From positions 267,978,441 to 268,042,440 of the forward strand of contig NC_057862.1 of NCBI RefSeq assembly GCF_019393635.1: a stretch of 64,000 nt of DNA. Reading direction: 5' to 3'. The notes under the pieces were generated by a model. That model was not told the DNA's origin. It worked only from the letters and a program-made list of their open reading frames with translations, and did not search any database. Below are positions 55,686 through 64,000 of the stretch, in pieces. A program made the translations under genes and the position numbers. This stretch comes from Dromiciops gliroides (Eukaryota > Chordata > Mammalia > Microbiotheria > Microbiotheriidae). The stretch's first letter is position 1, and every line of letters begins with the position of its first letter.

Positions 55686-56270
55686 CAACTTATATGGCGC
55701 AAGAGACCCAAAGTATTAAATTTATATACTTTGTAGGTTTTTCTCAAGGGGCAGGAAAAATCAAAATGCTTACTTGTTCCTTTTAAGTCTTAATTTTCCT
55801 GCTTTTCATTGGGAAAAGATTCCTAAAAAGCAGTAACAAATTGAAGGAAGAAACTGAGACTTAGAAAAGTGACTAGTTTTTCTTTTGGTTTCCTTAATAA
55901 ACAAAAGGATTAAAACTGAAAGCAGGTGAAGCAAAATGGTTCCATCACTTCTTTGTAAATGTGACTTCTTCAGATATAATGATTTGCCTATATTTGGAGC
56001 ATCATATTTAACCATCTTTGGGAAGGCAGACTATGTCTGCTCTCTATATACATATGTATAGACATATATACATATATTTCTATATACATAGGAACAGCCT
56101 TGTAACTATTACTTTAAAATTTTTTTCATACCAAAACACTTTTATTACTTAAATTATAAATTAGATAGATATAGGAGGGAGGAAGAGAGGGAGAGAAAGG
56201 GAGAGAGGAAAAAGTTTCTTTAGGCTGGGGAGGTCTTTTGTGTTAAAAAGATGTGTGTGTGTGTGGGGGG
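55686..56270. other. BAZ1A intron with purine-rich tract
   Basis: No family recognised. GGGAGA/GGAAGA-rich low-complexity block near 56175-56215. Confidence 0.5.
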
Positions 56271-56430
56271 GGGGGCAGCTAGGTGGCGCAGTGGATAGAG
56301 CATTGGCCCTGGAGTCAAGAGTACCTGGAGTTCAAATCTGGTCTCAGACACTTATCACTTACTAGCTGTGTGACCCTGGGCAAGTCACTTAACCCCAATT
56401 GCTTCACTAAAAAAAACACAAAAACAAAAA

Positions 56431-56431
<1 letters not shown>
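56271..56431 (+). repeat. Marsupial SINE splitting a (TG)n microsatellite
   Basis: TG repeats occur on both sides (56250-56264 and 56431-56464) together with AAAAAG, which forms the duplication. Confidence 0.9.
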
Positions 56432-56468
<37 letters not shown>

Positions 56469-56699
56469 ACACAGTTATTTAAACTTTTCCATTATCTTAA
56501 CAGAGGACACAACTGTTTACATGTAAGCTTAAGGAAGGAGGGGCCCCCCTTCATGTCGGTCTATCTCCAATGCCCAATACAGTATCTTATACATGGTAAA
56601 TGTTTATTTGTTGCCTTTAGATTAAAGCCACATAGGAAAAACAACTGTTCATTGAACAATGAAAAGCAACATAAGTTTTCATAGTAAGTGAACCCAAAA

Positions 56700-57599
56700 A
56701 AGCCCAATTTTCCCAACCCACTCTGGAAAATGAATGGGGAAGTTGTGATTTTTCTAGTTTCTCCTCATGCCTGTACACTGGATTTTCAGTATTTATTATT
56801 TGAAGTTAGTTTCCATAATACATGTATTAAAGACAAATATTAAAAAATTATTCCTAAGAGCTATATGATTTTTGAATCAATCACTATTTTTTATAACCAC
56901 ATCTGTAATTTTAAGAGCTAAATTTTATCAAACTAATATATTCTATTATTAGAGGATATAGAAATGTCTCATACTGATGATAAAATTATGCTAATAAGGC
57001 AGTGTGCCAAAAAACTTATGATCCTTTTTATTTTCTGGGCAATGCAATACAATCCTGCCCTGCTTTATATTTTTCCAGGTGTTGAAGAAAAATGGAGATT
57101 AATATTACATTCTGTCTTTGCTAGCTTCCTATTACTGCTTTTCACATAAAGAGATAAATGAACGATATGATTTAAGAGAGAAAAACTGAATGAAGGAGGC
57201 AGTTATGGCTAAAGGAAATTATAACCCAAGTTAAAACAAGATGAAAAGCTAGACACATGTAAAAATATTATTGTTCAAAAACATCAGTTCGTTTAGACAG
57301 AAAGAATCTATTTAGTGGGGAAAGGTGATTACAATTCACAGAAGTATATAAATTCAAGCTAGTTAAATTTGACCTTTAAGGAACTGTTTTTTTATGGGGT
57401 AGCTTTTAAAAAAGAGATAAATTGTAAAAAGGTCTTTTTGACAGCCAAAACAATATTACTATGAGGTTACCTTTTGCACTCTGTATTTCGCTTCAGAATA
57501 TTATAGCATAAATTGATATTAAAAGTGATTTTCATATTTTTCCCTCTTCCATGCTATTTCTGCTAACACATGAATGCATCTCTTCCTTATTCCTCTTTC
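56700..57599. other. BAZ1A intron, nothing recognised
   Basis: AT-rich. A possible L2 tail at ~56565-56615 (TGCCCAATACAGTATCTTAT). Confidence 0.4.
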
Positions 57600-58700
57600 C
57601 TATACAAAATTTTCAAGGCTCAAGAATAAGGTAGCATTTGAGAAGAGCTTTGTATAACAGGTAGGATCTTGACAGAGATAGATGTTGGGCCCTCCCGTAA
57701 AAGGGCCCTCCAATATAAGCAAAGCTACAAAGGATATAGGACATGTCTGGAGAATTGCTAGTAGTTTATTTTGGGTAGAAGAGAATATATGGAGAGAATA
57801 GGCTGCAAACATATTGTGGAGTTTTAAATGCTAGTTTCTAGAGTTTGGAACTAATTCAGTAGTCAGTGTAAGATCAGAAAAGGTGTTTGAACAGGGGAAA
57901 AATGACAGACAGCAATATTTTAGTAATTAACACGTATATGAGGGCTTGAGCGAGGTTTGTAGGAAATAGGAATGAAAAGGAAGGGGTGATGAAAAACACC
58001 GCAAAGAAAGAATCGACATATGGGATTTGGGCAGCTAGGTAGCATAGTATATAGAGCACTGGACCTCAAGTCAGAATATCCAAGTCCAAATCCTGCATCA
58101 GATACTGGCTGTTATACCTTGAGTCTAATTCGGTTTCCTCATCTATAAAATGGGGATAATAACAGCATGTACCTTACGGGGTTGTTGTGAGGATAAAATG
58201 ATATAATATTTGTAAAGTGCTATGAAAACCTTAAAGCATTACATAAATTCCAGCTATTAAATTAACTAAATTGGTTAGGATTGGAGGTTTCTATGAGAGA
58301 CTGAAGGAGAATGAGAGAATTTAAGAGTTATGAAGAATGCTGATGCCATTAACAAAAATAAAATAATGATTTCTACTTTTGATATACTGAACTTGAGGTT
58401 TTAGTTTTGGTAGCAAGGTTGTTGGTCAGATGAAGATATCTGAAAACATAAGAGAGCAAAGATGTAAATGGAAATTCAGCACAGTTGAGACAGGTGATGG
58501 CAAGAGTAAAGAAGATGGATGAAAGCTAAGGAATAACTATATTTAAGGGAGAGGAGAAATAAAGCAAAGTAACTGTCAGACTTCAAAAACCAAAACAGAG
58601 TAATGTCACAGGAAGAGAAGAGAATTTCAAGAAGCAATGGGTAGTTATCAAAGCAAAAGTAGGAAAAGCTGTAGAGAATTTGAAAATAAGGATACTGAAA
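57600..58700 (-). repeat. L2 LINE, antisense, with a MIR inside
   Basis: Phrases like GGAGTTTTAAATGCTAGTTTC, TTTTGATATACTGAACTTGAGG and GATGAAGATATCTG follow the reverse complement of L2. A MIR at 58028-58262 interrupts it. Confidence 0.5.
58028..58262 (+). repeat. MIR
   Basis: GGGCAGCTAGGTAGCATAGT head, CTCATCTATAAAATGGGGAT core and L2-like tail (TTTGTAAAGTGCTATGAAAA). Confidence 0.85.
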
Positions 58701-58798
58701 GTCACTAGATATGGCACTTTGTATCTGATTGTCAGGGGATGAGAGAGATTGTGGATTGAGGAAGTAGGAACTGTTCCAGTTAAATAATATCTTCATAC

Positions 58799-59280
58799 CT
58801 GTGGATTGTCTCTTTCTGCCTCTTCTCTTAGGTTCTCTATCCTGAACAGAAAGTTTAGGCGTAGAATGCAGAAGTCCTGCTTCTTCACTTGACTTTGTAG
58901 CAATGACTCTAAAGTTAGAGAAGTTGGAAGGACTGTTCTCTGGTGTATTTTTAGTAGACTTCCTGCCTCTACGCCTTCTACGAGGACTAATTAGTTCCAC
59001 AAACACATCAGCTTGTAATGAACCATGACTCTGACGAGTTGAACGGCTGGTAAGTCTTAAAGATGCTTTAGTTTCCGTAGGAGGAGCAGACTTTATCTTT
59101 CTTGGATGTCTTCCAGTAGTTTTAGATGAAGATCCAGTTGGTTTGAGTATACTGTGTTGATTCCGTGAAGTATATCTTCCAGAGTCCTGTCGCTGACCAC
59201 CACGACTTGAAAAAGAAGTATTGAGTCTGCCTCTTGTTTTTATTGGAAATCTAAGCTGTGGTCTTCCTCGTTTGGGTGGG
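58799..59280 (-). CDS. BAZ1A: BAZ1A exon: basic Ser/Arg/Lys-rich region between PHD and bromodomain
   Basis: 482 nt, the largest exon here. Acceptor TATTTCTAG, donor GTATGA. Encodes PPKRGRPQLRFPIKTRGR at the start (a GRP AT-hook-like motif), Ser/Thr/Arg-rich low-complexity sequence, then VFVELISPRRRRRGRKSTKN, NTPENSPSNFSNFRVIATKS and a basic end (KRRGRKRQST). This matches the linker of mammalian BAZ1A. It is disordered and probably phosphorylated in the family. It joins the exon at 60343 through a Thr codon and the next exon through an Asp codon. A partial in-frame read-through past the donor is intron. Confidence 0.96.
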
Positions 59281-60060
59281 CTAGAAATATTTTAAACATA
59301 AGAATTATAGCATAAACTAATGATGCTTTTACAAATCAGGCCTCAATCAAGCATCCCATTATTTTGAAAAAGAACTGTAGAGTCAACTTGATTTCTAGAC
59401 CAAGATATTACAAGTACAGAACAACCTGCTTTATTCGTTGTTTTCTCCTCCAAATCTGTTTACCTAGAATGTAGTATGGCAGATCTATACAACTTTACTT
59501 CCCTGGTGACCTTATATACAGAATTACCTTTCCCTCTCTTCTCAATACTCTTTCTCTAACTTTTCCAACTCCAGCTCCCAGTGACATGAGAAGCTAAGGG
59601 ATGCATTTCCAGTAGCTCCCAACTATTGTTTAAAAACAAACCTTGAACACATATAAATATACAGAATTTTCCCACACAATCTAGATATAAAAGAACGTAT
59701 TTATTGTTAGACAATCATCAATTTTCTCATTCTTATGTCCTATTTGCAACCTCAGAGTGCATTCTATACTATGTGCTTGACAAACAGTAAGTGCTTAATA
59801 CGGTTTTCTACCTATTTGTTCATTTGTTGTTCGTCATTTAATATTAATACCTCTATCATTCCAACTAGCCATCCTTAGAGAGTTGGAATAAAGAACAAAA
59901 GCTGAATTTCCAATGCTGCAGGGTACTCTGGTATCTCCAAATACAGTTTTCTACCCTCAATTAAACCACAAAAGCCCTCTTTTGTGTATAAAGTACTTCA
60001 ATGATAAAGAAAACAAAAGTCATGAAAGTCTTTCAGAAATATAGCTAGCTGGATTATGCT
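59281..60060 (-). other. BAZ1A: BAZ1A intron, mostly unassigned
   Basis: AT-rich. L2/MIR-like tail near 59755-59800 (TGACAAACAGTAAGTGCTTAA). Confidence 0.45.
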
Positions 60061-60065
60061 TCTAG

Positions 60066-60157
60066 GAGCTTTTTTTTTTTTTGGTGAGGCAATGCAATTG
60101 GGGTTAAGTGACTTGCCCAGGGCCAGTACTCTATCCACTGTGCCAACCAGCTGCCCC
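60066..60157 (-). repeat. Marsupial SINE with large internal deletion
   Basis: Keeps only tail and head. GCTAGCTGGATTATG occurs before and after it, separated on the left by 11 extra bases. Confidence 0.85.
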
Positions 60158-60342
60158 GCTAGCTGGATTATGTATTTTCAGAAATATAGCCATTGGATTA
60201 TGTACTTTCAAAAGTGCTACATTTACAAGGTTAATAAAAATAAAGTATATCTATCCCAGCAATTCTTTCATATCTATTAAGTAACAGTAATTTGAATCTA
60301 AGAATGTCAATTTCAAGTTCTATTTCTCAAATTAGAACTCAC

Positions 60343-60566
60343 GTCATTTCTTCTTCTTCTCGAGAATCATCATCTTCATCCTGCTCCACCTCATACTCCT
60401 CTTCCTCACTCTGCCCTATTTCATCATAATCTGTTTCTTCTTCATTTTCCATCTGTTCTACAGTCTCTTCATCACTTTCTACAGATGGTCTCTGTCTAGA
60501 GGAAAGTCGTCTAGAACGTTGCTTTGGTCGACACTCTGGACAGAACCAGTCTCCTTCAGGTACAGT
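60343..60566 (-). CDS. BAZ1A: BAZ1A exon: end of PHD finger and acidic stretch
   Basis: 224 nt, acceptor TTTGTCAG, donor GTGAGT. Begins TVPEGDWFCPECRPK, which supplies the last Cys pair of the PHD finger. Next is a basic RSRRLSSRQRPS block and about 45 residues rich in Glu and Asp (EEEYEVEQDEDDDSREEEE). PHD fingers bind histone tails. In ACF1 the region helps contact nucleosomes. Ends two bases into a Thr codon. Confidence 0.96.
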
Positions 60567-60653
60567 CTGACAAATTACAGAAAATGTCTTACTTAAAATG
60601 TGTCACTGGAGAGTGAACATCGACTGAATATTAAACATAGATAAATGAAATAC

Positions 60654-60901
60654 CTTGAGCTTTGGCCGAACACAATAGGTATGATGACCTCGATCACAGC
60701 CATCACAAAGCACCATGCTTTCAGCATCACCCTTCTTTCGACATATCTTACAACGAGCATTTAGTATAGACTTGGACCAGATGACACTACGATCCAAGGT
60801 AGAAAGATGAAGAAAGACTTGGGACAGACTAGCAGAAGAAAGAAGAGACTCTCTCCAACGATCCAGGACTGTTTTGTAAGAACGTCCACTGTCACTGGCA
60901 T
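60654..60901 (-). CDS. BAZ1A: BAZ1A exon: pre-PHD segment and most of the PHD finger
   Basis: 248 nt, acceptor TTCCTCAAG, donor GTATTT. Encodes DASDSGRSYKTVLDRWRESL, then a helix-rich part, SVIWSKSILNARCKICRKKG and CDGCDRGHHTYCVRPKLK. The Cys-x2-Cys, Cys-x2-Cys, His and Cys ligands of a C4HC3 PHD zinc finger are all present. The final pair is in the next exon. Starts two bases into an Asp codon whose first base lies in an exon right of 64000. No further BAZ1A exon is visible between 60901 and 64000. Confidence 0.96.
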
Positions 60902-61024
60902 CTTGAGGAAAAAGAAGAAAAAGGGAATAAACTTTTTCTTATTAAAATTCCAAGTGGTCTGTTAGAATTGTTTTCCTGTGTATCTCAACTGTTCATGAAA
61001 TATTAAAATACCTTTTTTTCACTA

Positions 61025-61255
61025 TTGGTTAGCACAGGATTTGAACATAGATCTTCCTGATCACAAGTCCAGTGTTTTTTTTTTTTGTTTGTTTTTTTGT
61101 GGGGCAATGGGCAAAGTGACTTGCCCAGGGTCACACAGCTAGTAAGTGTCAAGTGTCTGAGGCCAGATCCGAACTCAGGTACTCCTGAATCTAGGGCCGG
61201 GGCTTTATCCACTGCGCCACCTAGCTGCCCCAGTGTTCTTATTTACCATGCCCCT
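61025..61255 (-). repeat. MIR remnant split by a SINE
   Basis: GGATTTGAACATAGATCTTCCTGATCAC...CAAGTCCAGTGTTCTTATTTACC. The SINE occupies 61075-61230 and duplicates CCAGTGTT. Confidence 0.7.
61075..61230 (-). repeat. Marsupial SINE
   Basis: Antisense on the plus strand, poly(T) lead, full body. Confidence 0.92.
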
Positions 61256-61689
61256 TGCCTGATCTAACAGAACTTACTTGCACTACAAATATATCATAGA
61301 GATGTAACTATAAGTAGATAATCTAATATAACAAAAATGAACATAATACTAATAGTTTAAAGCACACACTGAGCAAGAAATGTCTTCCTATCCTTTAAGA
61401 TAAAATGTAGTTTTGTTAAGCAATGTAGAATTCTTAGCAAAAGCAGCATTTTAGTATTTTTTATTTGCCCCCCAAAAGGGCTACAAGACAAAATATTTTC
61501 TTTCTTCCCTTTTAAGCCTTCTCTTGTAACAAAAAAAAAATTTTAAAGAGGGGGAAAAAAAGCTCAGCAAAGCCAATGCATTGACTGAATCCAAGAATGT
61601 ATTCTACACCTATAAACTCAACTCTCAGATGATAGGAGAGAACATAATTTCTCAAGCCTTCTCTAAGTCCAAGCTTGGTCATTTTAATT

Positions 61690-62045
61690 AAACATAGTAT
61701 AGCTTTGTTTTTATTCTTCTTTTAGTTCACACAGTTATAATTGTACACACTGTTTTCCCATTTCTGTTTACTTAAATCTGCTTTAGGTCATATAAGACTT
61801 TTCATGCTTCTCTAAATTCTGTATATTTGTTGTAGCAATATTCCATTATACTAATGCATTACAATTTCTTTAGCAATTCCTCAATTTGATGGGCACCTAC
61901 TTTGTTGCAATTCTTTTCTACCACAAAAAATGCTACATGATTATTTTAGCATATATGGGACTTGCCTTTTCTGTCTTTAATCTCTCTTTGGGTATAGGTC
62001 AAGTAATAGATCTCAAGTAATAGTATAATAAATGCTTATAACTAT
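61690..62045 (-). mobile_element. Old LINE-1 3' end in BAZ1A intron
   Basis: CATGCTTCTCTAAATTCTGT, AATATTCCATTATACTAATG and TTTGATGGGCACCTACTTTG follow the L1 ORF2 C-terminal region, antisense. Confidence 0.65.
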
Positions 62046-62213
62046 TAATAATCTAAAACAGAGATTTTTTTATTGGCTAATACTGGCAACTACAATTCCT
62101 CCATTCTTTTAGGTTAGACACCTATACTGTATAACTCCTGTCACTACTTTGTCCCTTCTCGCTAATCAGTAAGTCCTTATAGTCATGGTCACACACTCTC
62201 TTTTCAGTTTAAA

Positions 62214-62372
62214 ATTCTTTTTCTTTTTTCTTTTTTGCGGGGCAATGGGGGTTAAGTGACATGCCCAGGGTCACACAGCTGGTAAGTGTCAAGTGTCTGA
62301 GGCCAGATTTGAACTCAGGTACTCCTGAATCCAGGGCTGATGCTTTATCCACTGCGCCACCTAGCCGCCCCC
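62214..62372 (-). repeat. Marsupial SINE
   Basis: Flanked by CAGTTTAAAATTCTT. Confidence 0.94.
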
Positions 62373-62591
62373 TCAGTTTAAAATTCTTAATCTCTAAGCA
62401 AATCTATTCTTTTTTTTAATCCTTATTAGCTATATTCTATCCCTGGGCAAGAATCTATCATTCCTGCTTTTATTTCCTGTATCCTACTTTATTAATTATC
62501 AATTTGCAAAAGTGATGAAAACACCACTTGGGCCCCTAAATCCTTCAATTCTCTTCATAAAACTCAAAATATTCTTAATAGGCTCTCTTTT

Positions 62592-62748
62592 TCATTTCAT
62601 TTATTTATTTATTTTGCAGGGCAATGAGGGTTAAGTGACTTGCCCAGGGTCACACAGCTAGTAAGTGTCAAGTGTCTCAGGCTGGATTTGAACTCAGGTC
62701 CTCCTGAATGCAGGGCCAGTGCTTTATCCACTGTGCCACCTAGCTGCC
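62592..62748 (-). repeat. Marsupial SINE
   Basis: Flanked by AGGCTCTCTTTT. Confidence 0.94.
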
Positions 62749-62959
62749 AACAGGCTCTCTTTTAAAAGTTAAGAACTCTTCATTTTTATTTCCTAGTGTA
62801 GTCCTCCCTTCTCATTCCAGAGAGACAGGCCTAATAAAAAAGAGGGAAAACATTCAGCAATGAAAATATCTGACATTATATGCATTTTACCATCTCCCTC
62901 TGCAAAGGAAAAAATGTCTTCTCATATCTGTTCTTTGAGACCCAAATCTGGTTATTATA

Positions 62960-63225
62960 CTTTCAAAACATTCAGTTTTGCTTTATTTTCTTTCCATTTA
63001 CATGATTAGTCATTGTTTCCTATTTCTGCCTTTTAAATTTTGCATCAGAGTTCATATATGTCTTTCCAGGTCCTCCCCCACAAACCCTCTGCATTCACTT
63101 TATTTCCTTGCATATAGTAATATTCCATTACATTTCTATGACACAATCTGTTTAATCATTTCCAAACTATTGGCCTTCAAATTTTATTTATAGTTCTTTG
63201 CTACTATATTTTGGAGTACATGGGG
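62960..63225 (-). mobile_element. Old LINE-1 3' end
   Basis: CATCAGAGTTCATATATGTCTTTCCAGG and AATATTCCATTACATTTCTATG, as at 61690-62045. Confidence 0.6.
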
Positions 63226-63487
63226 CCATTCTTTTATTTTTAAGTTAACAGGCTCTGTATGGTAGTTAACAGACTCCTTATTGCATTATCATGAATTGTG
63301 ACCCTTCCCTCTTTAATGAGCACCAATCTAGTCCTGGTCCTTATCTCATATCAGGTCTCTTGCCTCTATTCCTTCCTCCCTACCCCATTATATCTTTCTT
63401 ACAGCTAATGCCTACCTCATCAAATCTAAATTAATTTTAACACAAACTTGGCCCTATTTTTGACTTTGGATCCCACTATTACAATAC
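63226..63487. other. BAZ1A intron, nothing recognised
   Basis: No gene or clear repeat family. Confidence 0.5.
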
Positions 63488-63890
63488 AAGGGCTGTTAGG
63501 TGGTACAGTGGCTAGAGTGCTGGGCCCAGAGTCAGGAAGACTCATCCTCTTAGCTGTGTGACCCTGGGCAAGTCATTTAACCATCTGCTTTTAAGTTCCA
63601 CATCTGTAAAATGACCTGGAGAAGGAAATGGCAAACCACTCTAGTAATTCTGTCAAGAAAACCCCAGGGGCAGCTAGGTGGTGCAGTGAATGGAGCACCG
63701 GCCCTGGGTTCAGGAGGACCTGAGTTCAAATCTGGCCTCAGACACTTGACACTTACTAGCTGTGTGACCTTGGGCAAGTCACTTAACCCCAATTGCCTCA
63801 CCCCCCCCCAAAAAAAACCAACCAAAAAAACCCCCAAATGGGGTCACAAAGAGTTGCACATGAATGACACAATTAAGCAACAATTACAGT
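63488..63890 (+). repeat. RTE-tailed SINE (MAR1-like) split by a WSINE-type copy
   Basis: Head GGGCTGTTAGGTGGTACAGTGG, then ATGACCTGGAGAAGGAAATGG and CAAACCACTCTAGTAATTCTG, and after the inner SINE AATGGGGTCACAAAGAGTTG with the RTE/BovB-like end. Inner SINE is at 63667-63826. Confidence 0.75.
63667..63826 (+). repeat. Marsupial SINE
   Basis: Full copy, flanked by AAAACCCC on both sides. C-rich/A-rich tail. Confidence 0.92.
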
Positions 63891-64000
63891 ACAAGCTCTT
63901 CTAGTGCCAATCTGGCAGGCGGCCTCTTCACTGTCCTTCCTCATTTCCCTATTATGCCAAAGAATCCTCCTCATGCCAAAGTTCATTTTATCCCTGTGTT

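Larger units (their letters stand above)
51615..64000 (-). other. BAZ1A: BAZ1A gene, 3' portion
   Basis: Minus-strand gene running off the right edge. BAZ1A (ACF1) is the accessory subunit of the ACF and CHRAC chromatin-remodelling complexes, partnering the SNF2H (SMARCA5) ATPase in the nucleus to space nucleosomes. Six exons lie in the window at 60654-60901, 60343-60566, 58799-59280, 55205-55347, 53552-53639 and 51615-52622. All introns are GT-AG and the phases agree over 459 codons including the stop. The WAC, DDT and upstream regions (human protein ~1,550 residues) lie beyond 64000. Sequence from 60.9 to 64 kb is intron filled with L1, SINE and MIR remnants. No further exon was recognised there. 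Confidence 0.95.

Noticed and set aside
58476..58798. Extension of the BAZ1A frame beyond the donor at 58799
   Set aside because: Runs into intron (L2 remnant). The GTATGA donor and the fit to the next exon show that the exon ends at 58799.

Overview
The window is mammalian nuclear DNA, almost certainly from a marsupial. The main reason is a tRNA-derived SINE of the marsupial WSINE1/MAR type, present about 30 times on both strands. It has a tRNA-like head, the phrase CTAGCTGTGTGACCCTGGGC, and usually a poly(A) tail with target-site duplications. Marsupial-type LINE-1 copies, ancient MIR and L2 fragments and several endogenous retrovirus (ERV) families fill most of the rest. The species cannot be fixed from this sequence. 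Labels LTR-A to LTR-E below are local names only. All family names come from recognition by eye, not from a database search.

The one functional protein-coding gene I can support is the 3' end of BAZ1A (ACF1), on the minus strand from about 51.6 kb to at least 60.9 kb. Six coding exons with GT-AG borders and compatible phases (459 codons including the stop) carry the end of the linker region, the PHD finger, an acidic stretch, a basic Arg/Lys/Ser-rich region, the bromodomain and the C terminus. The 3' UTR ends near an AATAAA at 51.64 kb. Upstream exons lie beyond the right edge.

Layout, left to right. 0-1.2 kb: unassigned sequence with one small membrane-like ORF, then an L2 tail. 1.28-4.8 kb: an L1 lacking ORF2 (HAL1-like). 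4.9-6.5 kb: a decayed hAT DNA transposon. 6.6-9.05 kb: L1 3' ends. 9.5-11.4 kb: three insertions that reused one target site, including an L1 with an open ORF1. 12.5-15 kb: MIR, an LTR-like repeat (LTR-D) and an antisense ORF2-less L1. 15.5-20.4 kb: an RPS24 processed pseudogene split by a SINE and by a gag-only provirus (LTR-B). 20.8-21.4 kb: a solo LTR-C. 21.6-26.7 kb: L1 and L2 remnants. 26.7-30.5 kb: a young 3.7-kb LTR element (LTR-E) with identical LTRs, inside a hAT element that is itself inside an L1 ORF2. 33.3-35.3 kb: solo LTR-B and LTR-C. 35.6-43.5 kb: a mosaic of proviruses inside a DNA-transposon MITE. It holds an env/integrase-bearing provirus (LTR-A) and an LTR-B provirus whose two ends are both U3 termini in inverted orientation. 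44.1-48.9 kb: a solo LTR-A, then a gag-only LTR-B provirus that landed inside a SINE. 49-51.6 kb: L1 remnant and unassigned sequence. 51.6-64 kb: BAZ1A with repeats in its introns.

The most unusual items are the young pol-less LTR-E element with one 301-codon Gag-like ORF, and the LTR-B provirus with two U3 ends bounded by a perfect 4-bp GTTT duplication. Two further items are a tRNA-Lys-type primer binding site joined to a gammaretrovirus-like gag, and the site that took three successive LINE-driven insertions. No rRNA gene, stand-alone tRNA gene, CRISPR array or bacterial operon structure was seen.
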